A DNA stretch of 60,034 nucleotides from a virus. The notes beneath the pieces were generated by a model. That model saw only the letters and a program-made list of their open reading frames with translations. It did not search any database and was not told the DNA's origin. The translations under genes were made by a program, and so were the position numbers. How positions within the stretch are numbered: the stretch's first letter is position 1; each line of letters begins with the position of its first letter. The stretch is taken from positions 1-60,034 of IMG/VR virus record IMGVR_UViG_3300045049_000120. One strand, written 5' to 3'. This document shows, in pieces, positions 49,064 to 57,575 of the stretch.

Positions 49064-50344
49064 TTAGCGGCTCATGTGCGGCACATGCGCGCCGTGGGTT
49101 GCTATCGGTTTCACGACTGGCCAACGCCAAACCATGAAGTAGCCGCCGGCATCGTTCGTGTGATCGTGGCCAGTGCTCTTGTCGGGTTCGCTGTTGTCGT
49201 CGTAGGACTGCTGCTCCAGGCTCTCGGTGAAGGTCGGGCATAGGCCCGTGTTCACTCTCAGCCGGCGCACGCCCTGGTCGTTCAGGATCAGTGCATTGAC
49301 GCTGTTCACCCGGTCCTTGACCGCCGGGTTGCTTTCCTTGGCAAGGATCTGGAAGCCAGCCTGCTGCAGGATGGTCAGGTCGGACTGGCTTGCGCTCTTG
49401 CTGCTCGTGTTCTTGCCGCTGGCGTCCGGGTAGATCGTGATGTGATGGCCCTGCATCAGGTACCGCTCGCGGATCTTCTGTGCCATATCCGGGGTGTCGC
49501 GCACCTTTACCAGCTCGCCAACGGCGTGCGGTGCATCGTCGCGCACCACAAACACGATGGCGGCCATCTTGTTGACGTTGAAGTCCATCCCGATATGCAG
49601 CGGCTCGCCCGGCATGGCCACGGTGGGTGCATGGTTCAGCGTGCGGCTGAACTCGGGATACACGCAGCCGCTGTTCAGGTTGACGAAGCGGCCTTCGAGG
49701 TAGGCCTCGATCAGCTGCGGCGGGTAGCTGGCGCGCAGGCTGTCGATGTAGTCGTCAGGCAAGAACGGGTTGGTGCGCGTCGGCGCCTGCACCATCGCAT
49801 AGCCGGGCTTCGGGTTCTTCGCCCATGTCTCATAGACGAAGTTGAAGCCCTCGGGCGTGGTGTACACGCTCACCCGGTTGAACGGGTTTTCCAGACCGCG
49901 CGGCATTTGCCGGTTACGGGCGATGATCTTGCGCCAGGCCAGCGTCGCTTGGTCTTTCTTCAGCGTGTCGATCTCGTCGACGTGCGCCCGGTAGGACTGA
50001 TAGCCGACGATGCGCGCCGGGTTGTCCAAGGTGCGCAGCACGAAGTCGCCGCAGCCACCGTTGGCCGTGTAGATGATGTTCTCGGTCTTGTTGTACCGGT
50101 ACCGAATGCCCAGGTCGGAGAGCTTTTCCTCCATCCGTGGCGCCAGGATCAGGCGCACCAGGTCGTAGGTGGGCTCGTACAGGGCGATCAGCGCGTTCGA
50201 CGATTCCAGCGCGTCGCGCGTGGCGCACATGGCCAGCGCCTCGGTTTTTCCGGTACCAAAGCCGCCGACGAAGGCAGGGTACTTGTCCGGCAACTGGAAG
50301 AACCTCGCCTGCGGCTCCGTCATGGTCATACGGATTTCACGCAT
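49064..50344 (-). CDS. Terminase large subunit, prophage B
   Basis: 426 residues. Walker A near residue 30 (GGFGTGKTEA), a Walker B-like AHVDEID around residue 120, and the nuclease motif HIGMDFNVNKMAA near residue 250 with a later HTNDAGGY. It overlaps the small subunit stop. It is not closely similar to the prophage A terminase. Confidence 0.88.
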   Translation of the reverse strand: MREIRMTMTEPQARFFQLPDKYPAFVGGFGTGKTEALAMCATRDALESSNALIALYEPTYDLVRLILAPRMEEKLSDLGIRYRYNKTENIIYTANGGCGDFVLRTLDNPARIVGYQSYRAHVDEIDTLKKDQATLAWRKIIARNRQMPRGLENPFNRVSVYTTPEGFNFVYETWAKNPKPGYAMVQAPTRTNPFLPDDYIDSLRASYPPQLIEAYLEGRFVNLNSGCVYPEFSRTLNHAPTVAMPGEPLHIGMDFNVNKMAAIVFVVRDDAPHAVGELVKVRDTPDMAQKIRERYLMQGHHITIYPDASGKNTSSKSASQSDLTILQQAGFQILAKESNPAVKDRVNSVNALILNDQGVRRLRVNTGLCPTFTESLEQQSYDDNSEPDKSTGHDHTNDAGGYFMVWRWPVVKPIATHGAHVPHMSR

Positions 50345-50888
50345 TGGGGCTTCCCACTACCTCGATGACGATCTTACCGACCGGGCCGTCGTCTTTCTCC
50401 GCGCCCTTGTCCTTGAGCTCCAGGCGCTTCAGGTCGGCGTCCAGCTGCTGTTGCAGCAGGGTGGCCCGCCGCTTCTCCAGGGTGTCGATGAGGCGCGTCA
50501 GCTTGTCGATCATCCCTGCGTAATCGCGGATACGCCGCTTTTCCTCGTCGCCGGGCGAGTATTCACCGCCGCCAGTGCGTTCGATGGTTTCGTACAGCTC
50601 CAGAGTGTCGCCGTATTCCTGCTCGCGCTTGAGGACACGCATCAGCCGGATGCGCGTCAGCCGCAGTTCCTCGTCGACGCTGCCCAGTTCGAGGCTGGCG
50701 GCGATATCAAGCTCCTCGTCGGATAGGAACTTGCTGTACAAACTGCCCGGCTTGGCAGCGTTCATGTTGCCGCGCTGATCCTTCGGCCCTGTGCTCTTTC
50801 CGCCATGCAAGGCACACCGGCGCTTGCCAGGCAGTGCCTCGCGCCGGCAATTCCCGCCGCTGCGGGTCTTAGCCCCGCACTTCGGCAT
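50337..50888 (-). CDS. Terminase small subunit-like protein, prophage B
   Basis: 183 residues from the ATG with GGAGAGG ten bases upstream. N-terminal zinc-binding MPKCGAKTRSGGNCRREAL... RCALHGG with the HGGxxTGP pattern typical of a phage terminase-associated small protein; helical C-terminus. Gene order (directly before the large subunit) supports the small terminase role. Confidence 0.72.
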   Translation of the reverse strand: MPKCGAKTRSGGNCRREALPGKRRCALHGGKSTGPKDQRGNMNAAKPGSLYSKFLSDEELDIAASLELGSVDEELRLTRIRLMRVLKREQEYGDTLELYETIERTGGGEYSPGDEEKRRIRDYAGMIDKLTRLIDTLEKRRATLLQQQLDADLKRLELKDKGAEKDDGPVGKIVIEVVGSPNA

Positions 50889-50961
50889 GGGATGCACCTC
50901 TCCATGTGGTGGTGATTGTGGCCCGGATCACCTCCTTTCGAGGCGGCCAGGCCGGGGTAGG

Positions 50962-51162
50962 TCACACCCGCACCATCTCCGGTACGCGGTGGCGGGGCAG
51001 TATCACGCAGTCATCCGGCTTTCCGGGTTCGAGGTAATCGAAGCGGATGACCTTCGGGCCGATGTCCGCGACCCTGGCAGCCCGCCCGGTCGCCATCAGC
51101 ACATGCTGACCTTCGCGCAGGTGGCAGGCGTCGAGCACCGGCTTGGCGTGTTCCATGTGCAT
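50962..51162 (-). CDS. Small late protein, first gene of late operon B
   Basis: 66 residues with AGGAAG before the ATG. Contains LREGQHVLMATGRAARVADI, resembling an SH3-like small beta barrel. Unknown function. The 73 bases between it and the terminase gene hold no feature I can see. Confidence 0.55.
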   Translation of the reverse strand: MHMEHAKPVLDACHLREGQHVLMATGRAARVADIGPKVIRFDYLEPGKPDDCVILPRHRVPEMVRV

Positions 51163-51213
51163 GGTGCGCTTCCTTGCGTTTGCTATGCTGATGTTTTACA
51201 GGGGAGGTCCCGC

Positions 51214-51402
51214 ATGAACCCAAAAACTATTGATGGCGAAATGGCCATGCCCATTCGTAGAGTTGCCGATGGAGATTCTGGTGGCGTTGAACAGGCATTA
51301 CGAGTTGTCGAGAGCCTGTTGAAGCGAATGAATGGCGAGATCGAAGAACTCAAGAAGGAAGTCGAAGAGCTCAAGCAAGAACTCGCCAAGAAATCCACTT
51401 GA
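51214..51402 (+). CDS. Small coiled-coil protein antisense to late leader B
   Basis: 62 residues, ATG with GGGGAGG eight bases upstream. N-terminal 25 residues polar, then a coiled coil (ESLLKRMNGEIEELKKEVEE). Encoded opposite to the late transcript between its terminator hairpin and the first late gene. A -10-like TATGCT lies about 30 bases upstream. Possibly a lysogen-expressed gene. Confidence 0.6.
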   Translation: MNPKTIDGEMAMPIRRVADGDSGGVEQALRVVESLLKRMNGEIEELKKEVEELKQELAKKST

Positions 51403-51430
51403 GGTAACCATCGCTCGAAGGCCGGGCCTG

Positions 51431-51468
51431 AAAAGCAAAAAGCCCGAACTCTGGACGTAGTTCGGGCT
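51431..51468 (-). terminator. Conserved hairpin/terminator at start of late transcript B
   Basis: Minus strand AGCCCGAACT, loop ACGTCCAG, AGTTCGGGCT, then TTTTTGCTTTT: a 10-bp stem with a T-run. It begins within about 10 nt of the predicted start and keeps the CGTCCAG loop of the prophage A hairpin though the stem differs. Confidence 0.75.
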
Positions 51469-51478
51469 GCTGCAAAGA

Positions 51479-51507
51479 ATGGTAGTTTTACCGGCCGGAA
51501 AATGCAA
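51479..51507 (-). promoter_or_regulatory. Late promoter pR' of prophage B
   Basis: Minus strand TTGCAT (51,507-51,502), 17-bp spacer, TACCAT (51,484-51,479). The -35 lies inside the end of the Q gene. The -10 and spacing match prophage A exactly. Confidence 0.72.
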
Positions 51508-52018
51508 GCACCTCGTTGCAAGCCGCGTGGTAGCTGGGTTTGCGGTAGGTGATGCACTCGATCAAATCGTAAACCTGCGGCTCGATGATTTTGAGCCCGT
51601 GGTGGTACAGGTCGTTGAATGTCTTCTGGGTCACCATCCAGCGATCGGAAACCGTCTGCTGGCTCAGCAAGTAGGTCTCGGCGATCTCGCGCTGGGCACG
51701 CTGCAGCCCCTGATCATCGACCCAGCCGCGGGTGAGTTCGCGCCGCATTGTCGTCGGCCAGCCGCGCGGGAGCAGCTTGGCGGCCTCTCTGACCGCCGTT
51801 GATGTGCCGGTGAAGTAAGCTGCCAATACCACCTGGTCGGCCTCATCCAGCCGGCCCACCTTCGCCATTACGTCCACCGCGACCATCTTCAACTCGTCCG
51901 GGGTGAGGGCGTCGTACTCGCGCGGCGCCGCCTCGGCGAACTTCTGGACCTTCACCGGGATCGCCTCCGACATTTGAAACGCCCATCCGACCAGACTGCG
52001 CACCGTGGAAAACTGCAT
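51488..52018 (-). CDS. Q-like late gene regulator (antiterminator), prophage B
   Basis: 176 residues from MQFSTVRSLVGWAFQMSEAI. It shares with the prophage A protein the first 23 residues almost unchanged and the HTH region (QREIAETYLLSQQTVSDRWM). The target late promoter follows directly. The role is inferred from context as for A. Confidence 0.7.
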   Translation of the reverse strand: MQFSTVRSLVGWAFQMSEAIPVKVQKFAEAAPREYDALTPDELKMVAVDVMAKVGRLDEADQVVLAAYFTGTSTAVREAAKLLPRGWPTTMRRELTRGWVDDQGLQRAQREIAETYLLSQQTVSDRWMVTQKTFNDLYHHGLKIIEPQVYDLIECITYRKPSYHAACNEVLAFSGR

Positions 52019-52067
52019 ACTTCCCCCTGATTTTTGTTGGGTTGTTGTTGCTGTGCTGCGGTACTGC

Positions 52068-52514
52068 TCAGGCCGCGAAGAGCGCGCCCTCAATCTCGGC
52101 CACCACCACACGGACGCCCGGCGTTTCGCCGTAGCGCTTGATCACCATGATGTTGCAGGCCTGAACATCGTCGACCCACACCACGCCGTTCATGCCGTCG
52201 AACAGGGCCTTGACCACGTTGTCGGCGTCCGGCTTCTTGGTCGGCAGCACCTGACCCAGCAGCGCGGCCGCCTGTTTTTTCTTCGACCAGGACGCCGGCA
52301 CCGGCAGGGTGATGCGCAGGGTGACCTCGGCGGGGCCTGTCATTGGCGCGCGGCCTGCCATGGCTTGCTGTGCTGCCAGCGCGATCATCCCCTCGTAGTT
52401 CGCCGTCTTCTCCGGCGTGTACAACTGCGCAAAGCCCTTGCCGCGCGAACGGACCTTCGGGCGGCCTTTGCCCACCGGCGTGCCGGGGACGTGGAACGAA
52501 ATCACAGTAGCCAT
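52068..52514 (-). CDS. rusA: RusA-type Holliday junction resolvase
   Basis: 148 residues. KGRPKVRSRGKG and the catalytic block KKPDADNVVKALFDGMNG then VVWVDDVQ carry the conserved Asp residues of RusA. It cleaves four-way junctions formed in replication and recombination. It occupies the slot held by the DUF1064 protein in prophage A. Confidence 0.9.
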   Translation of the reverse strand: MATVISFHVPGTPVGKGRPKVRSRGKGFAQLYTPEKTANYEGMIALAAQQAMAGRAPMTGPAEVTLRITLPVPASWSKKKQAAALLGQVLPTKKPDADNVVKALFDGMNGVVWVDDVQACNIMVIKRYGETPGVRVVVAEIEGALFAA

Positions 52515-52720
52515 CAGGCGGCATCCTCCAGGTTGTCGTTGTTCAGCTTTTCCGCTGCGTCGTTGCAGCGTTGGGTCCAGGCGTCGATGCCATCACGGGT
52601 ACAACGCACGTCGGCGATGCAGACCTGCTGGAGCGGGCAGCTTCCGCAGCCGTAACCTTTGGCGGTCGGGTGGAAGTGGGCATCGCAGATGGCTTTTGCC
52701 TTGTTGCTCAGCTCGATCAC
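52514..52720 (-). CDS. Cys-rich small protein, 68 residues
   Basis: Contains GYGCGSCPLQQVCIADVRC: five Cys in twenty residues, a probable metal site. Overlaps both neighbours. Absent from prophage A. Unknown function. Confidence 0.6.
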   Translation of the reverse strand: MIELSNKAKAICDAHFHPTAKGYGCGSCPLQQVCIADVRCTRDGIDAWTQRCNDAAEKLNNDNLEDAA

Positions 52721-53295
52721 GCTGCATCCTCCATGGGGTTGGTTTTCGTCAGGAACGGCTGCAGGGACTCGGGCACAGGCTTGCGCGCCGTCTGGATCGC
52801 ATCAGCGGCCATACGCTTGCCATGCACTCCGCCGCAGTACACGCCGCGAGCAGCTTCGTCGGCGATCTTGTACGCCCAGTCCAGCTTCACGCTGTTGTCG
52901 GTCGGGAAGCGCTTCACAGCACCGCCTACCTCTGCGATGCGGACCTGCGCCTCTTCGCGGGTCATCTTCGGCGCCGGCAGGGCAGCGCGATCGCTCACGG
53001 GGGGCGGTGGGGTGAACTCCCGCGTGCAGCAGGCCTGGACGAACTCATCGGCGCTCGGCGGGTATTTGAACTTGCACTTCAGCCCGTGCTCGATATCGGC
53101 CGGCGTCAGGTCACGCAGCTCATGCGCCCAAACCTCCATGGCTTCCAGCAACCCGGTGTCCTTGCCCGCATTCGGACGACCTTCCGGCACCACGTCGCCA
53201 GAGCGGTAGCGCTCAACGAACGGCGAGCCGAAGCGACCGCGCAGCGTGCGGAAGATGTTGGCCACGATGGCCGGGCTAATCGGCGATTTGTGCAT
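52717..53295 (-). CDS. Replication protein P-like, prophage B
   Basis: 192 residues, clearly homologous to the prophage A protein over its whole length (IFRTLRGRFGSPFVERYRSG; GLLEAMEVWAHELRDLT; MTREEAQVRIAEVGGAVK). It overlaps the O-like gene. Helicase loading is inferred from lambda P analogy. Confidence 0.7.
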   Translation of the reverse strand: MHKSPISPAIVANIFRTLRGRFGSPFVERYRSGDVVPEGRPNAGKDTGLLEAMEVWAHELRDLTPADIEHGLKCKFKYPPSADEFVQACCTREFTPPPPVSDRAALPAPKMTREEAQVRIAEVGGAVKRFPTDNSVKLDWAYKIADEAARGVYCGGVHGKRMAADAIQTARKPVPESLQPFLTKTNPMEDAA

Positions 53296-54244
53296 GGTCG
53301 TAGCCTCCAGTCAGGTAGTGCGAGCCAACGCCGATGGTGTTGGCAGCAGAGCGGCGTGCGTCGTCGCGGGATTGGGGGGTATTGCCGCCGGAAGCACCGT
53401 TGCGGCTGTTGCGGTCAGCGGCCATCTGCATGGCGTCCAGCAGCCACTTGCGGAATTGAGCCTCCCAGGCTTGCAGGTCATCACGCAGGGTTTTCGCAGC
53501 CTGGTGGTGGGCCACGAACTTGGCGACCTCGATGTCCAGGTTCAGGTTGAACTGGCTGGCATTCATCCGGGCGGTGCGGCAGGGCTGGAAGTCCTCGGGG
53601 ACAGGGACACCGCCGCGTCCCCACGCATGTGCGTCACCCACTACGGAAGACACGCTAGTGTCTGTAGTAGTGGTTATATCTATATCCCTGTCCCTTGGAG
53701 TGCGTTTCCCGGGGGACTCAGGCGGGACATCGTCTTGCTGTCCTTGGGACATTTTAGGGATGTCCCCGGGGACATTTGCCGGGTGTCCCTCGGGACAAAG
53801 CAGAGACATCCACTCTTCGAACGTGGGCGGGTTGTACGGCCGCTTGTGCCGCTGGCACTGCTTCTTGAGGCGTGCGCACTCGGTCGACCAGCGTTGCTTG
53901 AGCTTGGCGCGCCAGGCCTCGTTTGCCTTCTCGGCCACCACCGGGTGATACAAGCGGCCGTCGCTGCACTTGATCCAGCCGCGCAGGGCGCCAGAACGCA
54001 CCTTGAGCCATTCCTTGATGACGCGGCCGTAGCCGGCCAGGCGTGCGAGCACCGTGTCGTCGTCGGGAAGGCTGGCGGCCGGCACCTGGTGCCAGCTGGC
54101 GCACCACAGCAGGATGCCGGCGCGGAATTCATCACCATCCGAGAGCGCGGCGAAGTCGCTATCACGCAGGCGGACAACGTCCATCGGCATGAAGGCGAAG
54201 TCGCGCAGGTCGCAGTCGGGAGCGGTAAGAGGGCTATTGCTCAT
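53276..54244 (-). CDS. DUF1376-type replication initiator, prophage B
   Basis: 322 residues from MSNSPLTAPDCDLRDFAF. The first 200 residues are almost identical to the prophage A initiator, including the origin-encoded linker; the last 80 differ more (NSRNGASGGNTPQSRDD). Near-identity at DNA level across the iterons suggests that A and B share replication specificity. Confidence 0.75.
   Translation of the reverse strand: MSNSPLTAPDCDLRDFAFMPMDVVRLRDSDFAALSDGDEFRAGILLWCASWHQVPAASLPDDDTVLARLAGYGRVIKEWLKVRSGALRGWIKCSDGRLYHPVVAEKANEAWRAKLKQRWSTECARLKKQCQRHKRPYNPPTFEEWMSLLCPEGHPANVPGDIPKMSQGQQDDVPPESPGKRTPRDRDIDITTTTDTSVSSVVGDAHAWGRGGVPVPEDFQPCRTARMNASQFNLNLDIEVAKFVAHHQAAKTLRDDLQAWEAQFRKWLLDAMQMAADRNSRNGASGGNTPQSRDDARRSAANTIGVGSHYLTGGYDHAQIAD
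53590..53810. other. Predicted replication origin with iterons, prophage B
   Basis: Palindromic sites at 53,739-53,751 (TGTCCTTGGGACA), 53,761-53,774 (TGTCCCCGGGGACA) and 53,784-53,797 (TGTCCCTCGGGACA), 22-23 bp apart, plus the same AT-rich run and GACAC/GTGTC inverted repeat as prophage A. The base changes between A and B mostly keep or improve the dyad symmetry. Confidence 0.75.
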
Positions 54245-56031
54245 ACAGGGGCCTGTACAGAGAGCGCCACGGCGACCGGGCGGACCCAGATCGGCGTGGC
54301 CGACAACACGAAGGTTTCGCCGCTCCACGCCAGCAGCAGGGTGGTACCCATCACTCCACCGATGGCCTCCGCGGCTTCCGATGGAACGGCATTGCCGATG
54401 CGCTCGCGCCAAGCGGTATCGCTGAGGCCGTCCAGTTCGAGCTGTTCCTCTGCATCGATCAGCGATTGCAGCGCGGCGAGCTCCAGGGTGGTGAACGGGC
54501 GGTGCCAGGTGCCGTCCAGCGCGCGGATCACGCATTGCAGCTTGTCGTTCGGCGCCGGCAGGCGGGGATCGGCGACGCTCCAGCGGCCGTTATCGTGGCC
54601 AGCAGCAGCTGATACGGCGCCGCTGGTTTGATCCCAGCCGACGACGCCATAGTGGCCGCCGGTCAGGTAGTGGTCGCCTTTCTGGCGGCTGTTAAGCGCG
54701 GTGCGCGGGTCAGCTACAGCAAGGGCACCGCTGCCGAATCGGGCGCCGGTAATGGTTGATGCGGTTTCGTCAAATGCCGTCACCTTGAGCTTGTTGCCGT
54801 GCGCCGTGTCTGACCAGTTGTGATAGCGCGGATCGGCGACAGCCTGGCCGCCGGAGCTCGGGCCGTGGCCACCGGTTACGGTACCGGATGCCTGGTCGAA
54901 GCTGACAACGCGGAACACGTTGTTATGGCGCACATCGGAGAAACGCGGGTCGGCAACGGAGAACGAGCCTTGCCCAGGTGAACGCTGGCTTGTGACAGTG
55001 CCGGCAGTGTCTTGCCAGGGGATAACGCCGAACTGGCTGTATTCCTGACCCTGGTAGCGCGGGTCGGCCACAGAGAAAGCGCCATTGGTCGGGCTGCTGC
55101 GGCCGGCGATCACTCCGGTGGTGTCTTCCCAACGATTCACGCCCATATAGCCAGCGTGGTATTCCGGCACCAGCAGGTAATCGCGCAAGTGGCCGTTCTC
55201 GACCGCCAGCTTGTTCAGGCTGCGCCAGTCGCCGCCAGCTTCAACGAATGCCAGGCGCACCCAGGTTTTCCACTGCAGCGACGGCACGCGGTGCATCGGG
55301 CCAGCAGCGATATCGCCCGGCAGCGGCATGCGGCCGAGGACCGTGCCAACAGCTTCAAGCCGCTTCTTCTGCGGCTCGTACAGGAACGGGGGCACCTTCT
55401 CGATGTGGCGCGCCACCAGAAGGAAGCGCTTGCGGCTCTGCGCCAGGCCGCCGAGCTCGCCGCAGTCGTGGGTAGTCTCGGCTACGGCGTAGCCATAGGC
55501 GCGCAGTAGGTCACCGATCTGGTCCAGCAGATGGCGCCCGCGGCTGGCGATGCGCGGCACGTTTTCGAACACGATCAGCTCGACGGGGTCGTCGGCGTAG
55601 GCTTCCAGCGCGAGCCAGATGCAGCGCAGGGTCAGGCGGTTCAGGGCCTGATACTTGGCCGTGGCGCTCTTGCTCTCGCTCATCAGCCCGGACAGGCCCT
55701 TGCACGGTGCCGAAATGAACCAGATATGCGGGCGTTCGCCGCCCATGGCGCGCACGATGTCGGCCGGCGTGGCTTCGCGCCAGTCGGCCGGCGGTTCGTG
55801 GCCGTGGAAATCGGTGTATTGCTGGCGGTCGAACAGGTCCATGACGGTGCCAGGGACGCCGGCCAGCTTGTTGAAATCGCGGATGGCCGCCGGGTCGACA
55901 TCAATGCCGCCCAGGCAGCGGAACTTCGCCTGCAGATTGCCCACGCGGGCTTGTGCCTTGTTGAACCCCTTTGCGCCTCCACCGAGGCCGCAGCAAAGGT
56001 GCCCGTGCCGAATTTCGCGGGTCTCGATCAT
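54241..56031 (-). CDS. C5 cytosine-specific DNA methyltransferase with repeat array
   Basis: 596 residues. Motif I HLCCGLGGGAKGF at the N-terminus, motif IV SAPCKGLSG (Cys nucleophile, Lys where Gln is usual), motif VI VFENVPRI, motif VIII-like QSRKRFLLVA and a C-terminal motif X-like GNAVPSEAAEAIG. Between about residues 295 and 510 are five repeats of roughly 40 residues, each with (A/G)xVTG...VADPR. It probably methylates phage DNA against host restriction. It overlaps the O-like gene start; prophage A has no counterpart. Confidence 0.85.
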   Translation of the reverse strand: MIETREIRHGHLCCGLGGGAKGFNKAQARVGNLQAKFRCLGGIDVDPAAIRDFNKLAGVPGTVMDLFDRQQYTDFHGHEPPADWREATPADIVRAMGGERPHIWFISAPCKGLSGLMSESKSATAKYQALNRLTLRCIWLALEAYADDPVELIVFENVPRIASRGRHLLDQIGDLLRAYGYAVAETTHDCGELGGLAQSRKRFLLVARHIEKVPPFLYEPQKKRLEAVGTVLGRMPLPGDIAAGPMHRVPSLQWKTWVRLAFVEAGGDWRSLNKLAVENGHLRDYLLVPEYHAGYMGVNRWEDTTGVIAGRSSPTNGAFSVADPRYQGQEYSQFGVIPWQDTAGTVTSQRSPGQGSFSVADPRFSDVRHNNVFRVVSFDQASGTVTGGHGPSSGGQAVADPRYHNWSDTAHGNKLKVTAFDETASTITGARFGSGALAVADPRTALNSRQKGDHYLTGGHYGVVGWDQTSGAVSAAAGHDNGRWSVADPRLPAPNDKLQCVIRALDGTWHRPFTTLELAALQSLIDAEEQLELDGLSDTAWRERIGNAVPSEAAEAIGGVMGTTLLLAWSGETFVLSATPIWVRPVAVALSVQAPV

Positions 56032-56073
56032 TGTGTGGCCCCCTGGTTGCGTTCAAATGCGCGTGTCGTCATA

Positions 56074-56135
56074 ATCAAAAAACCTTCAAGAAGGTGGCCC
56101 GCTTGGTATGTCCAGTACCGTTAAGCGGGCCTTGT
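56074..56135 (-). terminator. tR1-like terminator region after cII, prophage B
   Basis: On the minus strand ACCTT-CTTG-AAGGT is followed by TTTTTTG. Just upstream a larger hairpin pairs GGCCCGCTT with AAGCGGGCC (56,096-56,135), and has a T-run on the plus side. Together they separate cII from the methyltransferase and replication genes. Confidence 0.65.
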
Positions 56136-56155
56136 CGTTTTTGCTCTACCACCCA

Positions 56156-56452
56156 TCAATCCCCACTCCCGCAAGCACCCATACCGCGCCGGGCGCATTC
56201 ACAATTCGCCCCGACCTGGCACAGCGTCGCCATGGCGTCGAGGTACTTCGGCTTGACGCACACGAAACCGAGCGTGGTCAGAGCGGTGTCCACCTTGTCG
56301 ATCGTCAGACCCATCTGGCCGGACAAGAAGCGGCTCACCTGGCTGTTGTCCCAGCCCAATGCCTCAGAGATGCGTGCGCTCTCGCGCGGGTTGGTCAGCG
56401 CGGCGCGCAGGCCGCGTTCAATCGAAAGCAGGCCGATGTTTTCCATCGTCAT
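56156..56452 (-). CDS. CII-like transcription activator, prophage B
   Basis: 98 residues. HTH signature LGWDNSQVSRFLSGQMGL is nearly identical to that of prophage A; the C-terminal CQVGANCECARRGMGACG keeps the Cys cluster. Likely recognises the same activator sites as CII of A. Confidence 0.85.
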   Translation of the reverse strand: MTMENIGLLSIERGLRAALTNPRESARISEALGWDNSQVSRFLSGQMGLTIDKVDTALTTLGFVCVKPKYLDAMATLCQVGANCECARRGMGACGSGD

Positions 56453-56555
56453 TCCCTTTCAAAAGTGATTGCGTGCGGTTGAAGACCGCACCGGTCATAG
56501 TGGTGACATGGCGCATGGCTACCCCCTTCATGGTCGGTGGCATGGATGGACAGGC

Positions 56556-56753
56556 TTAGGCAGCTTTCTTGCTGCGGCCCTTTGTAGTCTTCGGCTCGGC
56601 CGGTTTCCGAGCTTGCATCAGCTCGGTGATCTGGTAGGCGCGCAGCGCGGGCACGTCCTCACCCCATTGCGAGATCGCACCGGGGGTGATGCCCAAAGCC
56701 TTGGCCAGCTCAGCGGCCGTTCCGAAGAATTCGATAGCGTGCTGTGTCTTCAT
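56556..56753 (-). CDS. Cro-type regulator, prophage B
   Basis: 65 residues. AAELAKALGITPGAISQWGE is a helix-turn-helix of the Cro/YdaS kind; basic C-terminus (KTTKGRSKKAA). Divergent from cI across the operator region. Distinct from Cro of A. Confidence 0.78.
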   Translation of the reverse strand: MKTQHAIEFFGTAAELAKALGITPGAISQWGEDVPALRAYQITELMQARKPAEPKTTKGRSKKAA

Positions 56754-56762
56754 GGAACGAAA

Positions 56763-56823
56763 TTTAGCACACTAAATTTTCTAATGCCAGCACGCTAAAC
56801 GCGATTTCATTTAGATTGCTAAA
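56763..56823. promoter_or_regulatory. Immunity operator region, prophage B
   Basis: 14-bp sites TTTAGCACACTAAA (56,763-56,776) and TTTAGATTGCTAAA (56,810-56,823), with a half-site GCTAAA at 56,794-56,799. The last full site ends one base before the cI ATG, which implies a leaderless or nearly leaderless cI message. The motif (TTTAGCA-nn-CTAAA) recurs at the early promoter (59,768-59,814) and differs completely from that of prophage A. Confidence 0.82.
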
Positions 56824-56824
56824 C

Positions 56825-57538
56825 ATGAACCTGAACGAACGAATCGCACATGCCATCGCGCACGCGAAAAAGCAGCGCGGGCTGACTCAGCGGGAGATCG
56901 CCCAGCAAGTGGGCGTGACGCCGGGCGCCTTGACCCAGTGGAAAGTGGATGTCCAGTCTTTGAAGGCTGAGAACCTGCTCAAGCTGGCTCGCATCACGGG
57001 CGTGAACGCCGAGTGGCTGGCCAGCGGGCGAGGGGAGATGCTTGCCGCCGATCTGGGGCCGGCCGTCGAGACCCCGATGCGGCCGGTGGTAGTGGTCGAT
57101 ACCGCCGACGACATCCAGCACGAAATCTTCGAGGTGCCGCGCTACACGCTGAAGGCGTCGGCTGGCAACGGATCTCCGGTGCTGGATATAGATACCAAGG
57201 GCACGCCGAACTATTGCCGAGGCGGCTGGGCCAAGCAAAACGGCTACCGCAAGGAAGACCTATTCAGCATTGTGGCCGTGGGCGACAGCATGGAGCCGAC
57301 CATTCCGGATGGCGCCAGCCTGATCGTGCACCGCCAGCAGCAGATCGTGAACGGCAAAGTGCACGTCATATGCAAGGGCAACGAGTGCTATGTGAAGCGC
57401 CTGTTCAAGCAGATGGACGGTTCGGTGCTGGTGCGCTCGGACAACCAGGCCGTCTACAAGGACGTGATCGTGCAGCCGGATGACCCGGAGGTTCTGCACG
57501 TGGTCGGACTGGTGGTGTCGGTAAGTTTCAATCTGTAG
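56825..57538 (+). CDS. cI: CI repressor, S24/LexA-type, prophage B
   Basis: 237 residues from the ATG (MNLNERIAHAIAHAKKQRG). The HTH reads GLTQREIAQQVGVTPGALTQ, unrelated to that of A. The C-terminal S24 domain has KASAG (cleavage), VGDSMEP (Ser) and CYVKRLF (Lys) and differs from A at only 13 of 162 positions. It should repress through the TTTAGCA-type operators and be cleaved on SOS induction. Confidence 0.93.
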   Translation: MNLNERIAHAIAHAKKQRGLTQREIAQQVGVTPGALTQWKVDVQSLKAENLLKLARITGVNAEWLASGRGEMLAADLGPAVETPMRPVVVVDTADDIQHEIFEVPRYTLKASAGNGSPVLDIDTKGTPNYCRGGWAKQNGYRKEDLFSIVAVGDSMEPTIPDGASLIVHRQQQIVNGKVHVICKGNECYVKRLFKQMDGSVLVRSDNQAVYKDVIVQPDDPEVLHVVGLVVSVSFNL

Positions 57539-57575
57539 CGCCAGAAGATCCGGGGATATTTGAAAATGGTGAAGT

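Noticed and set aside
53246-54631. Long plus-strand open frame opposite the prophage B initiator gene (also 10,820-11,869 in A)
   Set aside because: It is conserved only because the O-like gene beneath it is conserved at DNA level; it has no start signal or recognisable domain.
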